Positions 8,637 to 18,099 of a stretch of 64,000 bases of DNA are shown piece by piece. Under the pieces are notes generated by a model that was not told the origin of the DNA, ran no database searches, and saw only the letters and a list, made by a program, of their open reading frames with translations. The stretch is from assembly GCF_002920535.1 (NCBI RefSeq), contig NZ_PQSS01000017.1, forward strand, positions 1 through 64,000, in the 5' to 3' direction. Position numbers and translations under genes: made by a program. Within the stretch, counting starts at the first letter, position 1. Each line of letters opens with the position of its first letter. The DNA comes from Streptomyces sp. Ru71. Lineage in GTDB: Bacteria; Actinomycetota; Actinomycetes; Streptomycetales; Streptomycetaceae.

Positions 8637-9848
8637 ATGACGGACTTGACGGAACGGCCGGAGCTCTTCGCCTTCCCGCAGGACCGCGCCTGCCCCTACC
8701 ACCCGCCCGCCGCCTACCGCTCCCTGGGCGACGGGCCCCCGCTGCACCGCGTCACCCTCTACGACGGCACCACCGCATGGCTGGTGACCGGGCACGCCGT
8801 GGCCCGCGAGCTCCTGGCCGACCCGCGTCTGTCCACCGACCGCACCCGCCCCGGCTTCCCCGCGCTCACGCCCCGCTTCGAGGCGGGCCGCTACCGCAGG
8901 ACGGCCCTGCTGGGCGTCGACGACCCCGAGCACCGTGTCCAGCGGCGCATGCTGGTGCCCCGGTTCACGCTCAAGCGGGCGAACGAGCTGCGGCCGGACA
9001 TCCAGCGGATCGTGGACGGACTGCTGGACGCCATGATCGCCCAGGGGCCGCCCGCCGAGCTCGTGAACGCCTTCGCGCTGCCCGTGCCCTCCATGGTGAT
9101 CTGCGCCCTGCTCGGCGTGCCCTACGCCGACCACGAGTTCTTCGAGGAGCAGTCCCGCCGGCTGCTGCGCGGACCGGCGGCCGAGGACGTCCTGCGGGCG
9201 CGCGACCGGCTGGAGGAGTACCTCGGCGACCTGATCGACCGCAAGGCGAGGGAGACCCGGCCCGGCGACGGCGTCCTCGACGAGCTGGTCCACCAGCGGC
9301 TGCGCACCGGGGAGGTGGACCGGGCCGACCTCGTCGCGCTGGCCGTCATCCTGCTGGTCGCGGGCCACGAGACCACCGCCAACATGATCTCCCTGGGCAC
9401 CTACACCCTGCTGCGCCACCCCGAACGGCTCGCCGAGCTGCGCTCCGACCCGGGGCTGGTGCCCTCGGCGGTGGAGGAGCTGATGCGGATGCTGTCGATC
9501 GCGGACGGCCTGCTGCGGGTGGCCACGCAGGACATCGAGGTGGCGGGGACGGCCGTCCGGGCCGGCGAGGGCGTGCTGTTCTCGACCTCGGTCATCAACC
9601 GCGACGAGACGGTCTATGCCGACCCCGACCGCCTCGACCTGCGCCGCACCGCCCGCCACCACATCGCCTTCGGCTTCGGCATCCACCAGTGCCTGGGCCA
9701 GAACCTGGCCCGCGCCGAGCTGGAGATCGCGCTGCGCACGCTCTTCGAACGGCTGCCCGGCCTGCGGCTCGCGGCTCCCGCCGAGGAGATCCCCTTCAAG
9801 CCGGGCGACACCATCCAGGGGATGCTCGAACTACCCGTGACCTGGTGA
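8637..9848 (+). CDS. Cytochrome P450, CYP105-like
   Basis: 403 residues. It shows the I-helix oxygen-binding motif AGHETT, the K-helix EELMR (ExxR), and the haem-binding loop FGFGIHQCLGQNLAR with the axial cysteine. The segment LSIADGLLRVATQDIEV is typical of the CYP105 family of soluble bacterial monooxygenases. The ATG at 8637 fits the normal N terminus (MTDLTERPELFAFPQ). A ferredoxin gene follows 15 bases later, so this is a P450-redox partner pair. Hydroxylation of a drug-like or secondary-metabolite substrate is likely but not specified. Confidence 0.95.
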   Translation: MTDLTERPELFAFPQDRACPYHPPAAYRSLGDGPPLHRVTLYDGTTAWLVTGHAVARELLADPRLSTDRTRPGFPALTPRFEAGRYRRTALLGVDDPEHRVQRRMLVPRFTLKRANELRPDIQRIVDGLLDAMIAQGPPAELVNAFALPVPSMVICALLGVPYADHEFFEEQSRRLLRGPAAEDVLRARDRLEEYLGDLIDRKARETRPGDGVLDELVHQRLRTGEVDRADLVALAVILLVAGHETTANMISLGTYTLLRHPERLAELRSDPGLVPSAVEELMRMLSIADGLLRVATQDIEVAGTAVRAGEGVLFSTSVINRDETVYADPDRLDLRRTARHHIAFGFGIHQCLGQNLARAELEIALRTLFERLPGLRLAAPAEEIPFKPGDTIQGMLELPVTW

Positions 9849-9863
9849 GAGGCGGGCCCACCC

Positions 9864-10064
9864 ATGCGCGTTCACATCGACAGGGACGTCTGCATCGGCG
9901 CCGGCCAGTGCGCCCTCGCCGCGCCGGGCGTCTTCACCCAGGACGACGACGGCTACAGCACCCTGCTGGCCGGCCACGAGACCACCGACCCGATGACCCG
10001 CGAGGCGGCCCGAGCGTGCCCGGTCGGTGCGATCAGGGTGGAGCAGCGCGACACCCACGTGTGA
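9864..10064 (+). CDS. Ferredoxin, [3Fe-4S] type, P450 redox partner
   Basis: 66 residues. The cysteine pattern CIGAGQC followed by ACPVGAI gives three cluster ligands, the C-x5-C...C-P pattern of the single-cluster ferredoxins that pair with Streptomyces P450s. It passes electrons from a ferredoxin reductase to the P450. No reductase gene is adjacent. The 15-base gap to the P450 stop indicates one transcript. Confidence 0.93.
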   Translation: MRVHIDRDVCIGAGQCALAAPGVFTQDDDGYSTLLAGHETTDPMTREAARACPVGAIRVEQRDTHV

Positions 10065-10075
10065 CGTCGCGGCAC

Positions 10076-10202
10076 CGCGCTCACCGCACCGCGACCAGTA
10101 CCCGCCCCGCGCTGACCGCGCCCCGACGAGTGTCCGCGCCGCGCTGACCGCGCCCGACCAATGTGCGCCCCGCGCTCACCGCGCCCCGACGAGTGTCCGC
10201 GC
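10076..10202. repeat. Four tandem 31-32 bp units overlapping the 3' end of the TetR gene
   Basis: Units at 10076-10107, 10108-10139, 10140-10170 and 10171-10202. Units two and four differ at a single base; units one and three are more diverged. The fourth unit contains the last codons and stop of the minus-strand TetR gene, so the array looks like repeated duplication of the gene's own tail. Confidence 0.8.
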
Positions 10203-10733
10203 CGCCTCGCGGGCCTCGTCGGCCGGTTCGGTGCCGCCGGTGACGCCCGCCGTGACCATGGCGCCCTCGGCCAGCAGGAACAGCTGCCCGGCCAGCTCCG
10301 GCGGCAGCCCGGCCTCCGCCACCAGACCGGCGAGATACGCGCGGAACGCCGCCTTGTGCGCCCGCACCTGACGCGCCACGGCCTCGGAGGTGGCGCCGAG
10401 TTCACCGTGGGCGTTGATCCAGGCGCAGCCGCGGAAGCCCTCCTCGGCGAACCAGCCGCGCAGCCAGTCGAACACGGCCAGGACGCGCTCCCGCGGGTCC
10501 TCGTGCCGCACCACGTACGCGGCGAGCCGGCCCCGCCAGTGCGCGTCGCGCCGCTCCAGATACGCCTCCACCAGCTGCTCCTTGGCCGGGAAGAGCTGGT
10601 AGAGCCGTTTGAGCGAGACGCCCGACGCGGTGCGGATGTCGTCCATGCCGACACGGTGCACACCGCGCCGGTAGAACAGCTCCTCCGCGGCGTCCAGGGC
10701 CCGCGCACGGGCGGTCGCGCTGTCCAAGGGCAC
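10176..10733 (-). CDS. TetR/AcrR family transcriptional regulator
   Basis: 185 residues, GTG start. N-terminal helix-turn-helix: GMDDIRTASGVSLKRLYQLF, preceded by AAEELFYRRGVHRV; a short helical effector domain follows. It is divergent from the NTF2-like gene, and the 123-base gap holds two matching palindromes, so it very probably represses both genes. The last codons and stop lie inside a tandem repeat array. Effector unknown. Confidence 0.9.
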   Translation of the reverse strand: MPLDSATARARALDAAEELFYRRGVHRVGMDDIRTASGVSLKRLYQLFPAKEQLVEAYLERRDAHWRGRLAAYVVRHEDPRERVLAVFDWLRGWFAEEGFRGCAWINAHGELGATSEAVARQVRAHKAAFRAYLAGLVAEAGLPPELAGQLFLLAEGAMVTAGVTGGTEPADEAREAARTLVGAR

Positions 10734-10771
10734 GGTGCACCACTCCTCGACACGGCGGAGAACAGGGGACG

Positions 10772-10830
10772 TTGACGCGAGAACGATCGTTCTCTACGTT
10801 AGCCGATCATGCGGAGAACGACCGTTCTCC
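10772..10830. promoter_or_regulatory. Promoter with two TetR-type operators
   Basis: The plus-strand promoter TTGACG (10772-10777), 17 bases, TACGTT (10795-10800) contains between its boxes the perfect 16-bp palindrome GAGAACGATCGTTCTC (10779-10794). A second dyad, GGAGAACGACCGTTCTCC, lies at 10813-10830 downstream of the expected start point. A half-site GGAGAAC is at 10757. Binding by the adjacent TetR protein would block the promoter directly (inference). Confidence 0.75.
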
Positions 10831-10856
10831 GGTGCCGTGCCGCCGAGGAGGAGACC

Positions 10857-11315
10857 ATGGCCGACCGCCCGCCCCTGCCGCCGTTCACCCGCGAGAGCGC
10901 CGCACAGAAGGTGCAGGCCGCCGAGGACGCCTGGAACACCAGGGACCCGCACAAGGTCGCGCTCGCCTACTCCGAGGACTCCGTCTGGCGCAACCGCGAC
11001 ACCTTCCTCACCGGCCGCGCCGAGATCGTCGACTTCCTCACCGCCAAGTGGGCCCGCGAGCTGGACTACGCCCTGCGCAAGGACCTGTGGGCCTTCGACG
11101 GCAACCGCATCGCCGTCCGCTTCCAGTACGAGTGCCACGACGCCGACGGCCAGTGGTGGCGCTCCTACGGCAACGAGCTGTGGGAGTTCGACGAGCACGG
11201 CCTGATGACCCGGCGCGAGGCGAGCATCAACGACGTACCGATCGAGGAGCACGAGCGCCGCATCCACGGCCCGCGCCCGGACGGCGAGCGGGGCCGCACC
11301 TTCCCGCTGCGCTAG
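10857..11315 (+). CDS. NTF2-like (DUF1348/SnoaL-like fold) protein
   Basis: 152 residues forming a single cone-shaped NTF2-like domain, with the typical [20 protein letters not shown] helix, [17 protein letters not shown], and [16 protein letters not shown] strands of DUF1348. The family is small and enzymatically uncharacterised. The ATG at 10857 has the strong ribosome site GAGGAGGAG. Expression is probably controlled by the divergent TetR gene through two operators upstream. Confidence 0.85.
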   Translation: MADRPPLPPFTRESAAQKVQAAEDAWNTRDPHKVALAYSEDSVWRNRDTFLTGRAEIVDFLTAKWARELDYALRKDLWAFDGNRIAVRFQYECHDADGQWWRSYGNELWEFDEHGLMTRREASINDVPIEEHERRIHGPRPDGERGRTFPLR

Positions 11316-11323
11316 CCCCCGGG

Positions 11324-11349
11324 TTGGAGTGCGCACCAGCACTTAGGCT
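11324..11349 (+). promoter_or_regulatory. MerR-type promoter-like dyad before the aldo/keto reductase
   Basis: TTGGAGTGCGCACCAG (11324-11339) resembles the dyad TTGGAGTGCGCTCCAA seen in promoters bound by MerR-family activators, and is followed by the -10-like TAGGCT (11344-11349). The dyad is imperfect and there is no good -35, so this is tentative. Confidence 0.35.
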
Positions 11350-11387
11350 CGCCCTGTCAGCCGCTGACGAAGGCAGGAGCAGCAACG

Positions 11388-12356
11388 ATGCAGTACGTGA
11401 AGCTCGGTTCGACAGGTCTGGACGTCTCCCGGATCTGCCTGGGCTGCATGACCTACGGGGTTCCCGACCGGGGCACGCACGAGTGGACGCTGGACGAGGA
11501 GGCCTCCCGGCCGCTGATCCGTCAGGCCCTGGACGCCGGGATCACCTTCTTCGACACCGCCAACGTCTACTCCGACGGCACCAGCGAGGAGATCGTCGGC
11601 CGGGCGCTGAAGGACTTCGCCCGCCGCGACGAGATCGTGCTGGCCACCAAGGTGCACGGCCGGATGCGGCCCGGCCCGAACGGCGGCGGGCTGTCCCGCA
11701 AGGCGATCATGACCGAGATCGACCACAGCCTCACCCGCCTCGGCACCGACTACGTCGACCTCTACCAGATCCACCGCTGGGACCCGTACACGCCGATCGA
11801 GGAGACGATGGAGGCGCTGCACGACGTCGTCAAGGCGGGCAAGGCGCGCTACATCGGGGCCAGTTCGATGTACGCCTGGCAGTTCTCCAAGGCGCAGTAC
11901 ACGGCCGAACTGCACGGCTGGACCAGGTTCGTGTCGATGCAGAACCACTACAACCTCATCTACCGCGAGGAAGAGCGCGAGATGCTGCCGCTCTGCGCCG
12001 ACCAGGGCGTGGGTGTCCTGCCGTGGAGCCCGCTCGCCCGCGGCCGGCTCACCCGCGACTGGGGCACCGTCACCGGGCGCAGCGAGACGGACAACTTCGG
12101 CAGCACCCTCTACCAGGAGGGCGACCGCGCCGTCGTCGAGGCCGTCACCCGTATCGCCGAGGAGCGAGGCGTCCCGCGCGCCCAGGTCGCCCTGGCCTGG
12201 CTGCTCCACCAGGACACGGTGACCGCGCCGATCGTCGGCGCCTCCAAGCCGCAGCACCTCCAGGACGCGGTCGCCGCCGTCGAACTGGAGCTCACGGACA
12301 AGGAGATCGAGGAGCTCCAGCGGCCGTACGTACCGCACCCGGTCGCCGGCCACTGA
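11388..12356 (+). CDS. Aldo/keto reductase
   Basis: 322 residues, TIM barrel. The catalytic tetrad is visible: Asp and Tyr in FFDTANVYSDG, Lys in VLATKVHGRM, His in YQIHRWD. NADPH-binding residues are expected in the C-terminal VGASKPQHL segment. It reduces aldehydes or ketones using NADPH; the true substrate is unknown. Monocistronic, ended by a strong hairpin shared with the convergent lipoprotein gene. Confidence 0.93.
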   Translation: MQYVKLGSTGLDVSRICLGCMTYGVPDRGTHEWTLDEEASRPLIRQALDAGITFFDTANVYSDGTSEEIVGRALKDFARRDEIVLATKVHGRMRPGPNGGGLSRKAIMTEIDHSLTRLGTDYVDLYQIHRWDPYTPIEETMEALHDVVKAGKARYIGASSMYAWQFSKAQYTAELHGWTRFVSMQNHYNLIYREEEREMLPLCADQGVGVLPWSPLARGRLTRDWGTVTGRSETDNFGSTLYQEGDRAVVEAVTRIAEERGVPRAQVALAWLLHQDTVTAPIVGASKPQHLQDAVAAVELELTDKEIEELQRPYVPHPVAGH

Positions 12357-12358
12357 GC

Positions 12359-12400
12359 CCTGAGCCGTGGACGACCGGCGCCGGGCCGGGACGGCTCAGG
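12359..12400. terminator. Bidirectional hairpin terminator
   Basis: 10-bp perfect arms (12359-12368 with 12391-12400) enclosing a smaller GC stem. It lies between the convergent aldo/keto reductase and lipoprotein genes and overlaps the last codons of the latter. Confidence 0.65.
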
Positions 12401-13076
12401 CGCCCGTGCCCGGGGCGAGCGCGGTCAGGAACACCGTGGAGGCGTTGCCGCCCACGGGGACCGGGCCGCCCTGCCACGGGACCTTGAGCGGCTCGCGCTC
12501 GTCGGGCGGGGTGACCAGCAGCGCGGCCGGGGTCGCCGTACGGGCCTCGCTGATCTCCGGGTTGGAGAAGGTCAGCCCGGCCCAGGCGCTGCGTCCCGGC
12601 GCCAGCGTCACCCTCGCCGGGGCGGAGCCGCTCTCGCGCCGCGGGTCGGCGCCGAGCTGCCGGCCGGAGCCGTCCACGAACGCGGCGCCCGGGAAGCCGT
12701 ACACCGTGCAGCTGCGGGCCGAGGTGTTGGTCAGCACGACGGGGAAGTTCTCCTGACCGGCGCCCGGGTTGTTGCGGCCGACCGAGGCGCGCAGCTCGCC
12801 GGTGCGGCAGCGGGAGGAGGCCGGTTTCGTCGCCCCGGACGCGGCGGGCGCCTCGGTGGGCCGTGCGCCGCCCGGGGTGCCCGTACCGGCGGGCTCCGTG
12901 GCCCCCGGCGGGGTCGTCGTGTCGGGCTGCGCGGAGCCGGTGGCGGTCGCCGCCGGCGGCTGCCGCGTGGTGCTGGCGGCCGTGCCGCCGCCGTCACCGC
13001 CGCCGCAGGCGGTCAGCGCGCCCAGCGCGGCGAGCGCGCTCACCAACCGAAGAGGAAAACGCGGGTACAGGGCCAT
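12396..13076 (-). CDS. DUF4232 domain lipoprotein
   Basis: 226 residues. The signal peptide has a basic start, a hydrophobic core and the lipobox LTAC, so the mature protein should be lipid-anchored outside the membrane. A Pro/Thr/Ala-rich linker of about 60 residues follows, then a DUF4232 beta-sandwich domain (CRTGELRASVGRNNPGAGQE through VTLAPGRSAWAGLTF) with two Cys residues. Function unknown. The inner ATG at 13076 (MALYPRFPLR) was chosen because it gives a proper signal peptide. Confidence 0.85.
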   Translation of the reverse strand: MALYPRFPLRLVSALAALGALTACGGGDGGGTAASTTRQPPAATATGSAQPDTTTPPGATEPAGTGTPGGARPTEAPAASGATKPASSRCRTGELRASVGRNNPGAGQENFPVVLTNTSARSCTVYGFPGAAFVDGSGRQLGADPRRESGSAPARVTLAPGRSAWAGLTFSNPEISEARTATPAALLVTPPDEREPLKVPWQGGPVPVGGNASTVFLTALAPGTGA

Positions 13077-13124
13077 GCTGGACGTCTGCCCCCGGTACGC
13101 GCCCACAATGCCCGGCGCGCGGCT

Positions 13125-15527
13125 TCACTCGGCCGCGTCGCCCGCCTCCGGCTCCTCCAGCAGCGCCAACTCCGCCCAGATGGTCTTGCCTTCGGTCAGG
13201 TGCCGGCTGCCCCAGCGCTGGGTGAGCTGGGCGACCAGCAGCAGCCCGCGCCCGCCCTCGTCCCAGGTCTTGGCCCGGCGCAGATGCGGGGCGCTGTGGT
13301 TGGTGTCGGACACCTCGCAGATGAGGGTGGTGTCGTCGTGGATGAGCCGCAGCCGGATCGGCGGGGCGCCGTAGCGGATGGCGTTGGTGACCAGTTCGCT
13401 CACCACCAGCTCGGCGGTGAACGTGGCGTCGCTCAGCGACCAGGCGGCGAGCTGGTCGACGACCTGCTTGCGGATCGGCGCGACCAGGGACGGATCGGCG
13501 GGGATGTCCCAGGTCGCCACCTGGGAGGCCGGCAGCCCCTTGGCGCGGGCCAGCAGCAGCGCCACGTCGTCCGCCGCCCCGCCCGGCGGCAGCAGCGTGT
13601 GCAGGACGTGGTCGCAGGTCTCGTCGAGGGAGTCCGCGTCGGCCTCCAGCGCCTCGCACAGCATGCGGTGGCCGGCGTCGACGTCCCGCTCCCGCGACTC
13701 GATCAGGCCGTCCGTGTAGAAGGCCAGCACGCTGCCCTCGGCGACCTCCAGCTCGGTGGACTCGAACGGCAGCCCGCCGACGCCCAGCGGCGGACCGGAG
13801 GGCAGGTGGACCCGGTGGGCGGAGCCGCCCGGCGGGAGCAGCACGGGCGGCGGATGCCCGGCCCGGGCCAGCGTGCAGCGCCGCGACACCGGGTCGTAGA
13901 CCGCGTACAGACAGGTCGCGCCGACCTCCCCGGGGCTGCCCTCGCCGCCCGCCTCCTCCGACAGCCTCAGCACGAGGTCGTCGAGGTGGGTGAGCAGCTC
14001 GTCCGGCGGCAGGTCGATGTCGGCGAGCGTGCGCACGGCGGTGCGCAGCCGGCCCATGGTGGCGGAGGCCTGCACCCCGTGCCCGACGACGTCCCCGACG
14101 ACCAGCGCCACCCGCAGCCCCGACAGCGGGATGACGTCGAACCAGTCGCCGCCCACGCCGGAGCGGGCCGCCGGCAGATAGCGGGAGGCGGCCGAGACGG
14201 CGGCACTGCGCGGCAGCGAGCGCGGCAGCAGGCTGCGCTGCAGGGCCAGGGCGGTCTCCCGCTCGCGGGAGTAGCGGCGGGCGTTGTCGATGCAGACGGC
14301 GGCCCGGGCGGTGATCTCCTCCGCCAGCAGCGCGTCGTCCTCGGTGAAGGGGTCGGGGTGGCGGAAGCGGTGGAAGACGGCGACGCCGAGCGTGGAGCCG
14401 CGGGCCTGCAGCGGGACGGCCATGGTGGAGTGGACGCCGTACTGCTTGAACATCTCGTGGCGGCGTTCGTCCCAGGACAGCCAGCGCTCCAGGTCGCCCG
14501 AAGGGGCGGAGACGACGATCGCCTGGCCCGCCAGCAGCGCCGCGGCCTGCGGTGAGGGCACCGGGTACTCCTGGGTCTCGCCCGGCATGGTCACCGCCCC
14601 GGGGGTGCCGGGGTTCACCGAGTGGTGGGCGGCCCGGCGCAGCAGGACCGGCGGGACCAGCCGGCCCGGTGCCTCCCCGCCGTACTGCTCCGGGTCGAGC
14701 AGGTCGACGCTGACGAAGTCGGCGAGCACGGGCACGCACACGGCCGCCAGTTCCTGAGCGGTGCGGGAGACGTCGAGCGTGGTGCCGATGCGCACGCTGG
14801 CCTCATTGACCAGTTGCAGCCGTTCGCGTGCCTGGTACTGGTCGGAGAAGTCGTGCGCGGTGACGCACACGCCGCGCACCTCGCCGTCGTCGTCGGTGAC
14901 CGGGGCCATCCGGGCGAGCCAGACCCGGGGACGGCTCTGACCGCTGACCCGCAGCCGGGTGTGGACGTCCAGCGACCGGCCCGTGGTGAGGACCTGGACG
15001 AGATGGCGTTCGAGGTCCTCGCTCTCCCGGTTCCCCCCGATCTCGGCCAGTCTGAGGCCGCGCACCCGCTCTTCCGGCAGACCGACGAGATCGGCCATGG
15101 CATCGTTCATCCGGTGCAGCCGCAGCCGCTCGTCGTAGAGGGCGAGGGCGCAGGGGGACTGCACGAGCGCGGCCGCGTCCAGCGGGTCGTCGGGGGAGCG
15201 GGGCCCGGCCGGGTCCAGCGGGGTGACCACCAGCCAGTGCCCCGGCTCGCCCTCGCGCGGCCGCAGACGGTGGGCGAGCACCCACACCTCGACCGTACGG
15301 CCGTCCCGGTGGCGCAACGTCACCGTCCCGTCCCGGCGCGTCCCCGCCGGTAGCGGACTGTCACCGGCCGCGGTGACCAGCAGCCTGGCGGCGGGCCGGC
15401 CCACCACGTCCGCCGCGGTCCACCCCAGCAGCCGTTCCGCTCCGGCGTTCCACCTCGTCACCGTGCCTTCGTCGGAGATGACAGCCCGAGCCGTCGCGGC
15501 ATCGTCGAACGGGTAGTCCGGGCTCAT
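13125..15527 (-). CDS. PAS/GAF/SpoIIE phosphatase with C-terminal anti-sigma ATPase domain
   Basis: About 800 residues. Order: PAS (about 10-100), second PAS (about 115-240), GAF (about 250-430), SpoIIE/PP2C phosphatase (about 440-650) with GGDWFDVIP, VVGDVVGHG, AGHPPPVLL, FYTDGLIE and ADDVALLLAR, then an RsbW-like ATPase (about 660-790) with VSELVTNAIRYG and GRGLLLVAQL. Such proteins dephosphorylate anti-anti-sigma factors and can also act as the anti-sigma kinase, controlling stress or developmental sigma factors. The ATG at 15527 is preferred; one at 15554 is possible. Partner proteins are not encoded nearby. Confidence 0.92.
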   Translation of the reverse strand: MSPDYPFDDAATARAVISDEGTVTRWNAGAERLLGWTAADVVGRPAARLLVTAAGDSPLPAGTRRDGTVTLRHRDGRTVEVWVLAHRLRPREGEPGHWLVVTPLDPAGPRSPDDPLDAAALVQSPCALALYDERLRLHRMNDAMADLVGLPEERVRGLRLAEIGGNRESEDLERHLVQVLTTGRSLDVHTRLRVSGQSRPRVWLARMAPVTDDDGEVRGVCVTAHDFSDQYQARERLQLVNEASVRIGTTLDVSRTAQELAAVCVPVLADFVSVDLLDPEQYGGEAPGRLVPPVLLRRAAHHSVNPGTPGAVTMPGETQEYPVPSPQAAALLAGQAIVVSAPSGDLERWLSWDERRHEMFKQYGVHSTMAVPLQARGSTLGVAVFHRFRHPDPFTEDDALLAEEITARAAVCIDNARRYSRERETALALQRSLLPRSLPRSAAVSAASRYLPAARSGVGGDWFDVIPLSGLRVALVVGDVVGHGVQASATMGRLRTAVRTLADIDLPPDELLTHLDDLVLRLSEEAGGEGSPGEVGATCLYAVYDPVSRRCTLARAGHPPPVLLPPGGSAHRVHLPSGPPLGVGGLPFESTELEVAEGSVLAFYTDGLIESRERDVDAGHRMLCEALEADADSLDETCDHVLHTLLPPGGAADDVALLLARAKGLPASQVATWDIPADPSLVAPIRKQVVDQLAAWSLSDATFTAELVVSELVTNAIRYGAPPIRLRLIHDDTTLICEVSDTNHSAPHLRRAKTWDEGGRGLLLVAQLTQRWGSRHLTEGKTIWAELALLEEPEAGDAAE

Positions 15528-15734
15528 CCTCGCCACTCCATTGCGCACACTCACAGTGAACGGTGTGTCACTCGGTTCCAGAGTAGTGCGTCCCCGCTCC
15601 GGGCGACCGGGAACCCCCGGCGCCCCTCCCGCTTCGGCCGGGTGAGGTCAAGGGGGAATCAGGTCGACAAAGAGTCCCGCCCGGACCGTTGACGGGGTGT
15701 CATGTCTGGAACAAGCATGGCGGCGTCCAGTCTT

Positions 15735-15748
15735 TGGGAGCGCTCCCA
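15735..15748. promoter_or_regulatory. CebR box upstream of the GH9 cellulase
   Basis: The perfect 14-bp palindrome TGGGAGCGCTCCCA is the known operator of CebR, the LacI-family repressor released by cello-oligosaccharides in Streptomyces. It lies about 30 bases before the start codon. A -35-like TTGACG is at 15689-15694 without a clear -10. Confidence 0.9.
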
Positions 15749-15778
15749 TGAGGGGCGCCCATGACCGAGGAGCCCGAG

Positions 15779-18022
15779 GTGAAACGACGCAGAACCGCCC
15801 TGGCGGCACTGACCGCCGTGCTGGCGGCGGCGCTCACCGCGCTGCCCGCCCAGCCCGCCGGGGCCGGCGAGAGCGAGCAGGTCCGCAACGGCAGCTTCGA
15901 CACCGGCACCGACCCCTGGTGGTCCACCAGCAACGTCACCACGGCCCTCGCCGACGGCAGGCTGTGCGCCGACGTGCCCGGTGGCACCGCCGAGCGCTGG
16001 GACGCCGCAGTCGGCCAGAACGACATCGCCCTGGCCAAGGGCGAGACCTACCGCTTCTCCTTCGCCGCGTCCGGCGTGCCCGGCGGGTACGCGGTGCGGG
16101 CGCTCGTGGGGCTCCAGACGGCGCCGTACGACACCTGGTTCGAGGTGAGCCCGCAGCCGGGCCCGGACGCCGGCACCTACAGCTACACCTTCACCTCGCC
16201 CGTCGACACCGCCCAGGCGCAGGTGGCGTTCCAGGTGGGCGGGAGCGCCGAGCCGTGGCGGTTCTGCCTGGACGACGTGTCGCTGCTCGGCGGGGTGCCG
16301 CCGGTGCCGTACGAGCCGGACACCGGGCCGCGGGTGCGGGTGAACCAGGTCGCCTATCTGCCCGCCGGGCCGAAGAACGCCACGCTCGTCACCGACGCCG
16401 CGACCAGGCTGCCCTGGCTGCTCCGGGACGCCGCCGGGCGCACCGTCGCCCACGGCTGGACGGTGCCGCGCGGCACCGACGCCTCGTCCGGGCAGAACGT
16501 GCACTCGATCGACTTCGGCGCCTACCGGGGCCGCGGCGGGGGCTTCACCCTGGTCGCCGACGGGGAGACCAGCCGCCCCTTCGCCCTCGGCGCGGACGCC
16601 TACGAACGGCTGCGGCTGGACGCGCTGAAGTACTACTACACCCAGCGCAGCGGCGTGGCGATCCGCGACGACCTGCGCCCCGGCTACGGCCGGGCGGCGG
16701 GCCACCTGAACACCCCGCCCAACCAGGGCGACGCCAACGTGCCCTGCCAGCCGGGTGTGTGCGACTACCGGCTCGACGTCACCGGCGGCTGGTACGACGC
16801 CGGCGACCACGGCAAGTACGTGGTGAACGGCGGCATCACCACCTGGGAGCTGCTGAGCACCTACGAGCGCGAGACCCTCGCCCGCACCGGGAGGGCGCAC
16901 GCGCTGCGCGACGGCACCCTCGGCCTGCCCGAGAGCGGCAACGGGGTGCCGGACATCCTCGACGAGGCTCGCTGGGAGCTCGAATTCCTGCTCCGGATGC
17001 AGGTGCCCGACGGGCAGCCGCTGGCCGGCATGGCGCACCACAAGGTGCACGACGAACAGTGGACCGGACTGCCGCTGCTGCCCAGCGAGGACCCGCAGAA
17101 GCGCGAGCTGCACCCGCCGACGACCGCGGCGACCCTGAACCTCGCCGCCACCGCCGCCCAGGCGGCCCGGCTGTACCGGCCCTACGATCCGGCGTTCGCC
17201 GCGCGGGCGCTCACCGCTGCACGCAAGGCCTGGACCGCCGCGCTCGCCCACCCGGACGTCCTGGCCGACCCGGCCGACGCCACCGGGGGCGGCGCCTACC
17301 CCGACACCGACGTGCGTGACGAGTTCTACTGGGCGGCCGCCGAGCTGTACCTGACCACCGGGGAAGGCCGGTTCCAGACGTACGTGCTCACCTCCCCGGT
17401 GCACACCGCCGACGTCTTCGGCCCCCTCGGCCTGGACTGGGCGCGCACCGCCGCGGCGGCCCGTCTGGACCTGGCGACCGTGCCGAACCGGCTCCCGGGC
17501 CGCGACCAGGTGCGCCGGTCCGTCGTCCGGGGCGCCGACACCTACCTGGCCGCGCTCAGGACACAGCCGTACGGCATGCCGTACGCGCCGCCGGACAACC
17601 TCTACGACTGGGGCTCCAACCACCAGGTCCTGAACAACGCCGTCGTCCTCGCCACCGCCTACGACCTCACCGGAGCGGACCGCTACCGTGACGCGGCCGT
17701 GCAGTCGATGGACTACGTCCTCGGCCGCAACGCGCTGAACATCTCCTACGTCACCGGCTACGGCGAGGTCAGCGCCCACAACCAGCACAGTCGCTGGTAC
17801 GCGCACGAGCTCGACCCGGCCCTGCCCGGCCCGCCGGCCGGCACCCTGGCGGGCGGGCCCAACTCCTCCATCCAGGACCCCTACGCCCAGTCGAAACTGA
17901 CGGGCTGTGTCGGCCAGTTCTGCTACATCGACGACATCCAGTCGTGGTCGACCAACGAGACCGCGATCAACTGGAACGCGGCGCTGGCCCGGCTGGCGTC
18001 GTTCGTGGCGGACCAGGCATAG
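15779..18022 (+). CDS. Secreted glycoside hydrolase family 9 endoglucanase with N-terminal CBM
   Basis: About 747 residues. A Sec-type signal peptide ([20 protein letters not shown], cleavage after about AGAG) is followed by a CBM4/9-like cellulose-binding module (about 35-165), an immunoglobulin-like CelD_N domain (about 175-260) and the GH9 (alpha/alpha)6 barrel. Catalytic features: [16 protein letters not shown] with the paired aspartates and the acid glutamate in [14 protein letters not shown]. It cleaves beta-1,4-glucan by inversion outside the cell. GTG at 15779 is preferred because GAGGAG precedes it and it starts a canonical signal peptide; ATG 15761 is the alternative. A perfect CebR box lies upstream. 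Confidence 0.95.
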   Translation: MKRRRTALAALTAVLAAALTALPAQPAGAGESEQVRNGSFDTGTDPWWSTSNVTTALADGRLCADVPGGTAERWDAAVGQNDIALAKGETYRFSFAASGVPGGYAVRALVGLQTAPYDTWFEVSPQPGPDAGTYSYTFTSPVDTAQAQVAFQVGGSAEPWRFCLDDVSLLGGVPPVPYEPDTGPRVRVNQVAYLPAGPKNATLVTDAATRLPWLLRDAAGRTVAHGWTVPRGTDASSGQNVHSIDFGAYRGRGGGFTLVADGETSRPFALGADAYERLRLDALKYYYTQRSGVAIRDDLRPGYGRAAGHLNTPPNQGDANVPCQPGVCDYRLDVTGGWYDAGDHGKYVVNGGITTWELLSTYERETLARTGRAHALRDGTLGLPESGNGVPDILDEARWELEFLLRMQVPDGQPLAGMAHHKVHDEQWTGLPLLPSEDPQKRELHPPTTAATLNLAATAAQAARLYRPYDPAFAARALTAARKAWTAALAHPDVLADPADATGGGAYPDTDVRDEFYWAAAELYLTTGEGRFQTYVLTSPVHTADVFGPLGLDWARTAAAARLDLATVPNRLPGRDQVRRSVVRGADTYLAALRTQPYGMPYAPPDNLYDWGSNHQVLNNAVVLATAYDLTGADRYRDAAVQSMDYVLGRNALNISYVTGYGEVSAHNQHSRWYAHELDPALPGPPAGTLAGGPNSSIQDPYAQSKLTGCVGQFCYIDDIQSWSTNETAINWNAALARLASFVADQA

Positions 18023-18060
18023 CGGCCTCCGGTACCCCATCGCCACCCCGCTGAGCTGGT

Positions 18061-18090
18061 CATATTTACGCCTGAGTACCGGGGCGGTAC
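18061..18090 (+). promoter_or_regulatory. Promoter and dyad of the RHH/Fic-like pair
   Basis: AT-rich CATATTTA (18061-18068) is followed by the inverted repeat GTACCG-GGG-CGGTAC (18076-18090), directly before the antitoxin-like gene. A site like this at the predicted start point would suit autoregulation by the ribbon-helix-helix protein (inference). Confidence 0.45.
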
Positions 18091-18099
18091 CGTGAGGGC

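Noticed and set aside
10076-10202. A CRISPR array
   Set aside because: Units are contiguous with no spacers between them and no cas gene is present.
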